14,873 nucleotides of DNA from Lachnospira sp. UBA5912 (GTDB lineage Bacteria; Bacillota; Clostridia; Lachnospirales; Lachnospiraceae), in the NCBI GenBank assembly GCA_002435585.1, contig DJDY01000095.1, positions 1,829 to 16,701 of the forward strand. The letters run 5' to 3'. Of the stretch, positions 1 through 6,208 are shown piece after piece. A program made the translations under genes and the position numbers. How positions within the stretch are numbered: the stretch's first letter is position 1; every line of letters starts with the position of its first letter. The notes beneath the pieces are model-generated. The model saw nothing but the letters and a program-made list of their open reading frames with translations, ran no database searches and had not been told where the DNA came from.

Positions 1-258
1 GCTGGCGACAACACTGCTACTATATATTCCGTTGATAAGAAAACAGGGAAAATTGTTACTCTTAACTCTCTTCCTGTAAGTGGCGACTATCCTAAGTATG
101 TGTGTGTATTTCCAGACAACAAGCACCTTATGTCTATGAACAACGAAGGAAACTCTATTACAATCTTTACTGTAGATTATAAAAAGGGACTTATTGTTAT
201 GAATGGTAAGGAACTTAAGATATCACGACCTAATAATATGGTTATTAAGAAGCTTTAA
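1..258 (+). CDS. Lactonase-family beta-propeller protein, C-terminal fragment
   Basis: Only the last 85 codons are in the window (frame 1, stop TAA at 256-258). The fragment has the rhythm of the final blades of the seven-bladed propeller lactonase family (6-phosphogluconolactonase/YkgB type). A segment starting SGDYPKYVCVFPDNKHL is followed by a strand containing NNEGNSITIFTVD, a KKG turn, and a closing PNN-hydrophobic strand. In this family such strands come from blades that hydrolyse sugar lactones, or from structural relatives without proven activity. The catalytic residues would lie upstream, so activity cannot be judged. A strong hairpin terminator follows 67 bases after the stop, so this is the last gene of its transcript. 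The family call comes from pattern recognition, not a search. Confidence 0.72.
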   Translation, partial: AGDNTATIYSVDKKTGKIVTLNSLPVSGDYPKYVCVFPDNKHLMSMNNEGNSITIFTVDYKKGLIVMNGKELKISRPNNMVIKKL

Positions 259-325
259 TGCAACTTCATTCACTTTATTCATCATTATACCATATTTAAT
301 TTATGTATGTTATTCATACTATACT

Positions 326-368
326 AAAAGCTACATCAGATTTATAATATATCTCTGATGTAGCTTTT
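326..368. terminator. Bidirectional intrinsic terminator between lactonase gene and trpS
   Basis: A perfect 15-bp inverted repeat (326-340 with 354-368, 13-base loop) is flanked by A-tracts on the left and T-tracts on the right. On the + strand it ends the lactonase transcript. On the - strand it can end the trpS transcript, where the stem also finishes in four Ts. Its place between two converging genes fits a shared terminator. Confidence 0.85.
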
Positions 369-394
369 ATAATTATTCTTTGCTTTTATATTTT

Positions 395-541
395 TCACAT
401 GATTCTTAGTTCTATATTTTTCTTTAATTCTTCTTTTTCTGATCCATCTATACCCAGTATATCCATAGCCTCATCCGCCGGCTTATCGAAATCCTTCATG
501 AATTTACTTATTATTTCAAGCGAAACACCCTGTCTGGTCTG
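395..541 (-). pseudogene. Decayed C-terminal remnant of an Rpn/PD-(D/E)XK transposase-like protein
   Basis: Reading leftwards from an in-frame TAG (542-544) there are 48 sense codons and a TGA (395-397). They encode a peptide containing SLEIISKFMKDFDKPADEAM followed by DILGIDG and a KEE-rich helix. This resembles the tail of the Rpn family (PD-(D/E)XK nuclease family transposase) common in Lachnospiraceae, which ends in a helix, a stretch like F-M-K-x-hydrophobic, then A-M-x-hydrophobic-LGI. There is no start codon with a ribosome site and no nuclease domain; the upstream sequence is blocked by the stop and then by trpS. The piece is therefore probably debris of a former copy. Alternatives are a chance open frame, or a short peptide starting at the internal ATG, which has no visible Shine-Dalgarno. 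Confidence 0.45.
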
Positions 542-556
542 CTAAAGTATTATTTT

Positions 557-1645
557 CTACTGTCCATTATATTTCTCAGCCTGGTGCTTTATAAGCTCAA
601 CATCATCAAAATAATTTATCTTCATAGATGCTTTCACCTCGCTAAGTGTCTGTTCTGCCACTGCGTATGCCTTCTTAGTACCTTCCTGTAATATGTGATA
701 TACCTCTGGTATATCTTTCTCATACTCATGACGTCTGTTTCTGATAGGCTCTAATTCCTTATTAAGCACCTCCGTAAGAAGCTTCTTAACCTTAACATCG
801 CCAAGGCCGCCTCTCTTATAGTGATCCTTAAGCTCATCAAGATTCTTATATTCTGGTAAGAATAAAGAGAAATCTTCATCCGTGCAGAATGCATCAAGGT
901 ATGTAAATACTGTGTTACCCTCTATCTTGCCAGGGTCACTTACCTTAATATGATCTGGATCTGTATACATACCCCTTACTTTATCCTTAACCTCTTCTGC
1001 TGAATCTGATAAATATATGCAGTTTCCAAGCGACTTGCTCATCTTTGCTTTACCATCTGTACCTGGCAATCTTAAACATACCTGATTATCAGGAAGCAGA
1101 ATCTTAGGTTCAACAAGTGTATCTCCATATACGTCATTAAACTTTCTGACTATTTCCCTTGTCTGCTCTATCATAGGTTCCTGGTCTTCACCTGCTGGTA
1201 CTGTAGTTGCCTTGAAAGCTGTTATATCAGCAGCCTGGCTTATAGGATAGCAGAAGAAACCTACTGGTATACTTGCCTCAAAGTTACGCATTTTTATTTC
1301 TGACTTAACTGTAGGATTTCTCTGAAGTCTGGATACAGTAACAAGATTCATATAATAAAACGTAAGCTCTGTAAGCTGTGGAATCTGTGACTGTATGAAT
1401 ATATTAGACTTAGTTGGATCTATACCTACTGAAAGATAATCAAGTGCTACCTCTATTATATTCTGGCGGACTTTTTCAGGATTATCTGCGTTATCTGTAA
1501 GCGCCTGTGCATCTGCTATCATTATAAATATCTTCTCGAATTCTCCGGAATTCTGAAGCTCTACTCTTCTTTTTAATGAACCAACATAATGTCCCAGATG
1601 AAGTTTACCTGTTGGTCTGTCTCCTGTTAATATTATCTTTGACAT
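557..1645 (-). CDS. trpS: Tryptophanyl-tRNA synthetase
   Basis: This cytoplasmic class I aminoacyl-tRNA synthetase joins L-tryptophan to tRNA-Trp using ATP. The 362-residue product has both class I ATP signatures: a HIGH-type motif HLGH at residues 16-19 within [13 protein letters not shown], and a perfect KMSKS loop at residues 201-205 ([11 protein letters not shown]). Between them lie the Rossmann fold and the tryptophan-pocket region, including PISQAADI and the VPAGEDQ segment near 149-155. The length is close to the usual 330-350 residues, so the gene appears intact. The ATG at 1645 is preceded by GGAGG with about an 11-base gap. It diverges from pyrB and appears monocistronic, ending towards the 326-368 terminator. 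No T-box leader is present, although trpS in many Firmicutes has one. Confidence 0.97.
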   Translation of the reverse strand: MSKIILTGDRPTGKLHLGHYVGSLKRRVELQNSGEFEKIFIMIADAQALTDNADNPEKVRQNIIEVALDYLSVGIDPTKSNIFIQSQIPQLTELTFYYMNLVTVSRLQRNPTVKSEIKMRNFEASIPVGFFCYPISQAADITAFKATTVPAGEDQEPMIEQTREIVRKFNDVYGDTLVEPKILLPDNQVCLRLPGTDGKAKMSKSLGNCIYLSDSAEEVKDKVRGMYTDPDHIKVSDPGKIEGNTVFTYLDAFCTDEDFSLFLPEYKNLDELKDHYKRGGLGDVKVKKLLTEVLNKELEPIRNRRHEYEKDIPEVYHILQEGTKKAYAVAEQTLSEVKASMKINYFDDVELIKHQAEKYNGQ

Positions 1646-1695
1646 ATTAAACTATTCCTCCATTCTTATGTTAAACCAGCTAATTTAACAACTGA

Positions 1696-1718
1696 TACCG
1701 CATATACATTACCGCATA
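1696..1718 (-). repeat. Short direct repeat in the trpS leader
   Basis: On the - strand TATGCGGTA occurs twice (1696-1704 and 1710-1718) with a 14-base period, inside the untranslated leader between the predicted trpS start of transcription and its start codon. Two small hairpins lie nearby, GACAA/TTGTC and GTTAAA/TTTAAC. The repeat may bind an RNA or DNA protein, or may be chance. Confidence 0.3.
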
Positions 1719-1790
1719 ACTCTGATATCAACCTATATCTGACAACTTATTGTCATGAATCAAACTTAAACAGTATCAATAATGTTTACA

Positions 1791-1819
1791 ATTTTATCAC
1801 ACTTTTTTCAAAATAACAA
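1791..1819 (-). promoter_or_regulatory. Predicted sigma-A promoter of trpS
   Basis: On the - strand: -35 TTGTTA (1814-1819), a 17-base spacer, and -10 TAAAAT (1791-1796) carrying the extended -10 TG dinucleotide. Transcription would start near 1784, giving a leader of about 140 bases. The -35 abuts that of pyrB. Confidence 0.6.
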
Positions 1820-1830
1820 TTGAGAATTGT
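1816..1830. promoter_or_regulatory. Inverted repeat over both divergent -35 boxes, possible operator
   Basis: ACAATTGAGAATTGT is a perfect 6-bp inverted repeat with a 3-base centre. It covers most of the trpS -35 box and all of the pyrB -35 box. A dimeric protein bound here would block both promoters. The composition is AT-rich, so a chance occurrence is quite possible. Confidence 0.3.
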
Positions 1831-1848
1831 GTTAAATAATAGTAATAT
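1820..1848 (+). promoter_or_regulatory. Predicted sigma-A promoter of pyrB
   Basis: -35 TTGAGA (1820-1825), a 17-base spacer, and -10 TAATAT (1843-1848). The start would be near 1855, leaving a leader of about 100 bases before pyrB. A weak 6-bp hairpin (1880-1894) followed by a T-rich stretch lies in this leader. Confidence 0.55.
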
Positions 1849-1956
1849 ATATGTTAATGTTATTGGCTATTAATAAACTGATTGTTTTACAATCATATTT
1901 TTATTATTTAGTCGGATAACGCTATAACATAACAACAACACACGGAGGAATAATTG

Positions 1957-2871
1957 ATGAAACATTTACTTAGTCCACTGGATTTAAGTGTCAGTGAGTT
2001 AACAGATCTTCTTGATCTTGCCAGAGACATTTCAAAGGATCCTAAGAAATACAGTCACGTATGTGATGGAAAGAAATTAGCAACTTTATTCTATGAACCT
2101 AGTACTAGAACCCGTCTTAGTTTTGAGTCAGCAATGCTCAATCTTGGGGGTTCTGTATTAGGTTTTTCTTCTGCTAACTCAAGTTCAGCTTCCAAGGGTG
2201 AAAGTGTATCAGATACAATCAGGGTTATTTCATGCTACGCTGATATATGTGCCATGAGACATCCTAAAGAAGGTGCGCCTATGGTTGCAGCAAGCAAATC
2301 TTCCATTCCTGTTATCAATGCAGGTGATGGCGGTCATCAGCACCCAACACAGACACTTACAGACCTTATGACTATCAGGGAATTAAGAGGCTCTCTTGAT
2401 AATTTCACTATCGGACTTTGTGGGGACTTGAAATTCGGCAGGACTGTACATTCACTCATCAACTCGCTTGTAAGATATAATAATGTAAAGTTCGCACTTA
2501 TATCACCTAAGGAATTAAGAATACCTGATTACATACGGGATGATGTACTGGCTGCTAACAACGCTGAATTCATAGAGGTAGAAAGTCTTGAAGAGGCTAT
2601 ACCACAGCTTGATATACTTTACATGACACGAGTACAAAGAGAACGTTTCTTCTCAGAGGATGAGTATCTGCGTATGAAGGATTTCTATGTATTGGATTCT
2701 GCAAAGATGGCTCTTGCCAAGGACAATATGTATGTGCTTCATCCACTTCCTCGTGTTAATGAGATATCTGTCGAAGTTGATGATGATCCTAGAGCTGCTT
2801 ATTTCAAGCAGGTACAATACGGCGTATATGTGCGTATGGCTCTTATAATGACACTCTTAGAACTTAACTAA
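1957..2871 (+). CDS. pyrB: Aspartate carbamoyltransferase catalytic chain
   Basis: PyrB condenses carbamoyl phosphate with L-aspartate to N-carbamoyl-aspartate, the committed step of pyrimidine synthesis in the cytoplasm. Visible signatures are the carbamoyl-phosphate motif STRTR at residues 49-53 (in [16 protein letters not shown]), the mobile-loop lysine K80 (SASKGES), HPTQTLTDL from residue 129, and HPLPR at 262-266. These are the known active-site elements of the family, so a working enzyme is expected. The 304-residue length is normal. The frame opens with TTG at 1954, but the next codon, ATG at 1957, lies 8 bases after GGAGG (1944-1948) and is the better start. pyrI follows after a 268-base spacer with no clear terminator, so a joint transcript is likely. 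Confidence 0.97.
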   Translation: MKHLLSPLDLSVSELTDLLDLARDISKDPKKYSHVCDGKKLATLFYEPSTRTRLSFESAMLNLGGSVLGFSSANSSSASKGESVSDTIRVISCYADICAMRHPKEGAPMVAASKSSIPVINAGDGGHQHPTQTLTDLMTIRELRGSLDNFTIGLCGDLKFGRTVHSLINSLVRYNNVKFALISPKELRIPDYIRDDVLAANNAEFIEVESLEEAIPQLDILYMTRVQRERFFSEDEYLRMKDFYVLDSAKMALAKDNMYVLHPLPRVNEISVEVDDDPRAAYFKQVQYGVYVRMALIMTLLELN

Positions 2872-2945
2872 GATTACTAAATAAGTTTAAATTTATATCA
2901 TTTATATTTTTATATCATATGATGCAAGTGTCAAAAATATAAAAA

Positions 2946-2995
2946 GGTGTTTATGCGTGTGGAAAATTTCTTTTACCTGTGCCCCACTAAACACC
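2946..2995 (+). promoter_or_regulatory. Long hairpin in the pyrB-pyrI spacer
   Basis: GGTGTTTA (2946-2953) pairs perfectly with TAAACACC (2988-2995). After a TGC bulge, GTGtGG (2957-2962) pairs with CCcCAC (2982-2987) around one mismatch. The apical loop is AT-rich. There is no T-run after the stem, so it is not an intrinsic terminator. It could be an mRNA stabiliser, a processing site, or the first domain of a regulatory RNA together with the element at 3069-3124. Confidence 0.4.
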
Positions 2996-3068
2996 GAAAC
3001 CCAAATAAAGCAATAACATTTCAACAAAAAAATGTAACCATGTGAAAAATAATTCTTCACGCCCTTGA

Positions 3069-3124
3069 TTTGTGTGCATGCGCACCTTACGCACACAAAC
3101 CAGATAAGAGTAAAAACGTGCGCA
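3069..3124 (+). promoter_or_regulatory. Candidate H-type pseudoknot in the pyrI 5' leader
   Basis: Stem 1 is a perfect 9-bp helix, TTTGTGTGC (3069-3077) with GCACACAAA (3091-3099). Its loop holds TGCGCAC (3079-3085), which is perfectly complementary over 7 bases to GTGCGCA (3118-3124). The linkers are 1, 5 and 18 bases, the last being A-rich (3100-3117), which is sterically acceptable for a classical H-type pseudoknot. Its 3' end is 5 bases before the pyrI Shine-Dalgarno GAGG (3130-3133). A competing hairpin (GTGTG with CGCAC, 3072-3085) is possible. I do not recognise a known riboswitch class. Folding and function are inferred. Confidence 0.45.
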
Positions 3125-3139
3125 GAAATGAGGATTATC

Positions 3140-3568
3140 ATGTTAAATGTAGGACAACTTAACGAAGGATTCGTATTAGACCATATTGAAGCAGGAAAAG
3201 CTATGGATATATATAACAACTTAGGTCTTGGCAAGCTTGACTGCCAGGTTGCTATTATCAAGAATGCCAGAAGCAGTAAGATGGGAAGAAAAGATATCAT
3301 TAAAATAGAAGGTGGCCTTGACCTTGTAGACCTTGATGCTATCGGATTCATAGACCATAATATAACTGTCAGCATCATTAAAAACGGAGAGATTGTTGAA
3401 AAGAAAACTCTTTCCCTTCCTAAGCAGATAACTAATGTTATCAAATGTAAGAACCCAAGATGTATCACATCTATAGAGCAGGAACTTGACCAGGTATTCA
3501 TACTTGCTGACCCTGAAAAGCAGGTATATAGATGTAAGTATTGTGAAGAGAAGTACACTGGTAAATAA
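3140..3568 (+). CDS. pyrI: Aspartate carbamoyltransferase regulatory chain
   Basis: PyrI associates with PyrB trimers and, in characterised enzymes, mediates feedback control by CTP and ATP. The 142-residue product has the N-terminal nucleotide-binding region (a segment like GFVLDHIEAGKAMDIYNNLG) and a C-terminal zinc domain with four cysteines at 103, 108, 132 and 135 (CKNPRC and CKYC). This is the CX4C...CX2C arrangement that contacts the catalytic chain. The frame is open upstream to 3065, but the start at 3140 has GAGG 6 bases before it and matches the family length; the upstream codons overlap the structured leader and are not family-like. A separate pyrI is typical of Clostridia and Enterobacteria, while Bacillus lacks it. 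A strong terminator follows. Confidence 0.95.
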   Translation: MLNVGQLNEGFVLDHIEAGKAMDIYNNLGLGKLDCQVAIIKNARSSKMGRKDIIKIEGGLDLVDLDAIGFIDHNITVSIIKNGEIVEKKTLSLPKQITNVIKCKNPRCITSIEQELDQVFILADPEKQVYRCKYCEEKYTGK

Positions 3569-3596
3569 TATATATAAACACAATAACGCAATAAAG

Positions 3597-3639
3597 AAAG
3601 CAGCAGATAACTTAAACATCGGTTATCTGCTGCTTTTTT
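3597..3639. terminator. Intrinsic terminator after pyrI, probably bidirectional
   Basis: AAAGCAGCAGATAAC (3597-3611) pairs perfectly over 15 bp with 3622-3636, with a 10-base loop and six Ts (3634-3639). It ends the pyrBI transcript. On the - strand the stem is followed by a T-rich run, so it can also end the converging DUF4012 transcript. Confidence 0.9.
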
Positions 3640-3677
3640 ACAACATATATTATATATTATCTACATGTGCCTATTCA

Positions 3678-5447
3678 TTACCTATAAGCCTGAAGAGTAG
3701 GTGTTTTAACTATTTCCAGAGGCTCTTTTGCATAAGTTGATGTTGTCACCTTATATGTGATTTCTATTGTTTTTCCAGGTGCTAACATATAACCTAAGCT
3801 ATAGGCTACTTCAAGTCCTTCATATTCCGAATATTGCATGTTAATATTTCTGTTAACTTCAACATCGCTTATTGTACCATCCATAGGTGCAAACAAGTGA
3901 ATCTGACACTCCATATTACCATCATAGTTACCAAGAATATACGTACCAGCCTTATACATATCACTGTTTGTAAGACTATTTGTTATATCTACCTTGATAT
4001 CATATGTTGAACTGCCATCTGCGTTATCTCTCTGGTCAAGTATCTCTGTATCCAGGTCTACAAACCATCCAAGCTTACATCCATTAGCTACGCTATAGAA
4101 TATACCTGCCTCCGGCTTTGTCGAATCAAAATTAAGAGCTCCTGAACAACCTGCCTGTCTTACATATTCCTGTGCAGTATCATCTTCCATCCACATCATG
4201 ATAGTTCTGTCTTTACCACCATCAGTAAATATTTTCGTATACTGTGCTATTCTGTTGGTATCAAAATCACTGACAAGCTTTTCCATTACAACCTTGGCTG
4301 TTTCAGCAAACAATCCATCTACATAATCGTTGCCCTTATCTGAGCTGATTCCGCTCTTATCACTTAAATATCTGTAATAAAGCTCCTTCTGTAACACTTC
4401 CGTAGCGTTATCACCATTAAGCTCTGTACCATCAGATAATGTTACTGAGCCTACATATTGAAGAACATTTTGGATAATAGCAGGAGTAAGTGATACAACG
4501 CCATCTACATCAACCTTGTTCTTATCCTCATAAGTATATGCCCATACTTCGGCTACTCTTTCAAAATCAGGGTTATATCCAGCATCTCTTGCAAATCTTA
4601 ACCAGTCACTGTAAAGTTCATATTCTTCTGATGTAATATCAGCCCTGTCTGATGGAAAGTCGTCTAATACGTCATAAACTGTCTTAAAATCTTCAATTGA
4701 GAGCACACCATCTTCTATCCTGATAGTTCCCATAGAACCTGGGAAACCACCTGCTGCCCTTATCTCTGCCGTATTCTGTGCAACAAGGAGATATAACTTA
4801 TCTTCTCCATGTCCTAAGAACTCCCTGCAGAGTGGAAGGTATTCATTGTTATCCTTATATGCCTGTGTAAGATCTGTGAGCTTCTGTGCATATTCGTTTA
4901 TCATATCAGCTTTACCAGCTGGAAGTTTTACTTTTTTAAGTTTCAATGCAAGATCATCTAATCTTGGCACTACATCCTCTACAAGATCAAGATATGCATT
5001 AATAGTGCTTACGCTGAATCCATCACCTGTCTTAAGTTCTGACAAAGGATATTCCTCCATCACACTAAAAGCCGGCTTTAACATATCCCTTGATGCATCC
5101 TTAGCAGCACTCACAAGTATATTAGCAGAATCAACATACTTTCCAACAAATGGCATACGTGACAATGTTTTCCATCTCTTAGTTGACAATGTTTTATTCA
5201 TTCTTGATAATGACTCATCAAGCATTGCTGTTTCACTTTCAGCACTTGTTATATCCTTTTCTTTAACGCACTCCACTATAGTATTAAGTTCTGTTTTAAG
5301 TACATTTACCTCTGCAAGCAGCCCTTTGGCATCATTAACATAACGAAACGCTAACAATGCTATTATAATGACCGGTATAAGTACTATAGCTATGTTTCTT
5401 ACAATCTTTAAAATTCGTTTCTTTTTCCTCTTACTTCTCGAATTCAT
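3678..5447 (-). CDS. DUF4012-type membrane-anchored protein
   Basis: A 589-residue protein with a strongly basic N-terminus (RSKRKKKR), one transmembrane segment at about residues 17-36 and a large C-terminal part probably outside the cell. Residues about 40-120 are helical and likely form a stalk. The stretch LLVAQNTAEIRAAGGFPGSMG near 220-240 matches the signature of DUF4012, usually N-N/T-x-E-hydrophobic-R-x-x-GGF-x-GS. A beta-rich C-terminal region from about 480 may be an Ig-like fold. The biochemical function of DUF4012 is not established to my knowledge; members are often near cell-surface polysaccharide genes, but nothing here supports that. The ATG at 5447 has GGAG 6 bases upstream. 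It follows rnpB by 85 bases in the same direction. Confidence 0.8.
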   Translation of the reverse strand: MNSRSKRKKKRILKIVRNIAIVLIPVIIIALLAFRYVNDAKGLLAEVNVLKTELNTIVECVKEKDITSAESETAMLDESLSRMNKTLSTKRWKTLSRMPFVGKYVDSANILVSAAKDASRDMLKPAFSVMEEYPLSELKTGDGFSVSTINAYLDLVEDVVPRLDDLALKLKKVKLPAGKADMINEYAQKLTDLTQAYKDNNEYLPLCREFLGHGEDKLYLLVAQNTAEIRAAGGFPGSMGTIRIEDGVLSIEDFKTVYDVLDDFPSDRADITSEEYELYSDWLRFARDAGYNPDFERVAEVWAYTYEDKNKVDVDGVVSLTPAIIQNVLQYVGSVTLSDGTELNGDNATEVLQKELYYRYLSDKSGISSDKGNDYVDGLFAETAKVVMEKLVSDFDTNRIAQYTKIFTDGGKDRTIMMWMEDDTAQEYVRQAGCSGALNFDSTKPEAGIFYSVANGCKLGWFVDLDTEILDQRDNADGSSTYDIKVDITNSLTNSDMYKAGTYILGNYDGNMECQIHLFAPMDGTISDVEVNRNINMQYSEYEGLEVAYSLGYMLAPGKTIEITYKVTTSTYAKEPLEIVKTPTLQAYR

Positions 5448-5532
5448 ATCATTCTCCGTTTCTGCTATATATACACAATGTACATATCTTTTTGATTATT
5501 GGTTTCTATGCCTCTTTAAACACACAATATAT

Positions 5533-5989
5533 GAGCAGCACTATAAGCCGGGTTATGTTCAGCCACTAACTGGCTGATGACGATCATCTATCTAGTCTTA
5601 CTGTTACCAGTAAGCTCAAGCGACCTACCTAAAAGCACGACGGGCAGCCGTATTGCTTTATGTTTGGTCTTGCTTCGGATGGGGTTTACATAGCCAGTAC
5701 TGTTACCAGCACTGCGGTAGTCTCTTACTCTGCCTTTCCACCCTTACCAATAGACTTAACACTAAAGTGTTAAGTCTATAACAATAGCAGCAAGCTGCTA
5801 TTGTATGAGCAACGGGAAATACTAATGTAAAAAACATTAGTAAAAACCTCTTGCCCTGGCGGTATATTTCTGTTGCACTAGCCTTGGAGTCACCTCCACC
5901 GGACGTTATCCGGCATCCTGCCCTGCGAAGCCCGGACTTTCCTCACCTGTGGCATTCAACGCCAACAGCCGCGATCATCTGTGCTACTC
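5533..5989 (-). ncRNA. rnpB: RNase P RNA, bacterial type A
   Basis: This is the catalytic RNA of RNase P, which removes 5' leaders from pre-tRNAs. Reading the - strand, conserved blocks appear in order: GAGGAAAGTCCGGGC near the 5' end, GTGCAACAGAAATATACCGCC, GGTAAGGGTGGAAAGG, a block like GTAAACCCCATCCGAAGCAA, GGTAGGTCGCTTGAG, and AACATAACCCGGCTTATAG near the 3' end. Helix P1 forms between GAGTAGCAC (5989-5981) and GTGCTGCTC (5541-5533), which sets the ends. The blocks match the ancestral type A layout (Escherichia coli type), not the Bacillus type B. At about 457 nt it is longer than E. coli's 377 because of an expansion at about 5750-5842. No clear intrinsic terminator lies between it and the DUF4012 gene. 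Confidence 0.96.
5750..5842 (-). other. Three-hairpin expansion inside rnpB
   Basis: Between the conserved CCGCC and GGTAAGGGTG blocks, where E. coli has the short P8-P9 hairpins, lie three consecutive near-perfect hairpins. They are 5750-5763/5766-5779, 5781-5791/5794-5804 and 5820-5828/5834-5842. The stems are 9 to 14 bases with tiny loops. This accounts for most of the extra length of this RNA. Confidence 0.75.
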
Positions 5990-5995
5990 ATATCA

Positions 5996-6025
5996 TTTAC
6001 ACATAAGTTAATATTATTATGTCAA
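5996..6025 (-). promoter_or_regulatory. Predicted rnpB promoter
   Basis: On the - strand a consensus -35 TTGACA (6020-6025), an 18-base spacer, and -10 TGTAAA (5996-6001). The expected start, 7 bases after the -10, falls at 5989, exactly where helix P1 of the RNA begins. The agreement supports both calls. Confidence 0.65.
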
Positions 6026-6105
6026 TCACTATAAATAAACATAAACATGATAACATAATATGATGTCAGTACTAAAAAACCTTATATTATGTCTTTATAA
6101 CACCA

Positions 6106-6151
6106 ATAACTTTGACATACTACCATATCAGTGATTGTATGTCAAAGTTAT
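6106..6151 (-). terminator. Terminator-like hairpin downstream of queA
   Basis: A perfect 15-bp stem (6106-6120 with 6137-6151) has a 16-base loop and lies 58 bases after the queA stop. Reading leftwards the following bases are only moderately T-rich (TTGGTGTTATA), so it may end the pheST-queA transcript, protect its 3' end, or separate it from rnpB. A second, 9-bp inverted repeat (6053-6061 with 6084-6092) lies between it and the rnpB promoter. Confidence 0.45.
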
Positions 6152-6208
6152 ATTGTTAATTTTATATTTTTTTAATATGCATTTTCTGCGTTAATGTTTC
6201 TTATTATT

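Noticed and set aside
1880..1894. Hairpin GATTGT/ACAATC plus T-rich stretch in the pyrB leader as an attenuator
   Set aside because: The stem has six mostly A-T pairs with a 3-base loop and the following T-run is broken by A residues; too weak to call. No PyrR-binding-loop sequence was seen either.
1646..1953. T-box riboswitch upstream of trpS
   Set aside because: Neither strand shows the conserved TGGNACCGCG-type T-box sequence, and the leader from the predicted promoter is only about 140 bases with no terminator/antiterminator pair.
1954..1956. TTG as the pyrB start
   Set aside because: The ATG directly after it has the better 8-base spacing from GGAGG and gives the usual family N-terminus.
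3065..3139. 25-codon N-terminal extension of pyrI
   Set aside because: It has no ribosome site, is not family-like, and overlaps the structured leader; the ATG at 3140 has GAGG in place.
2902..3591. 229-codon open frame on the - strand opposite pyrI and its leader
   Set aside because: Hydrophobic low-complexity translation mirroring pyrI; no ribosome site, and it runs into the shared terminator region.
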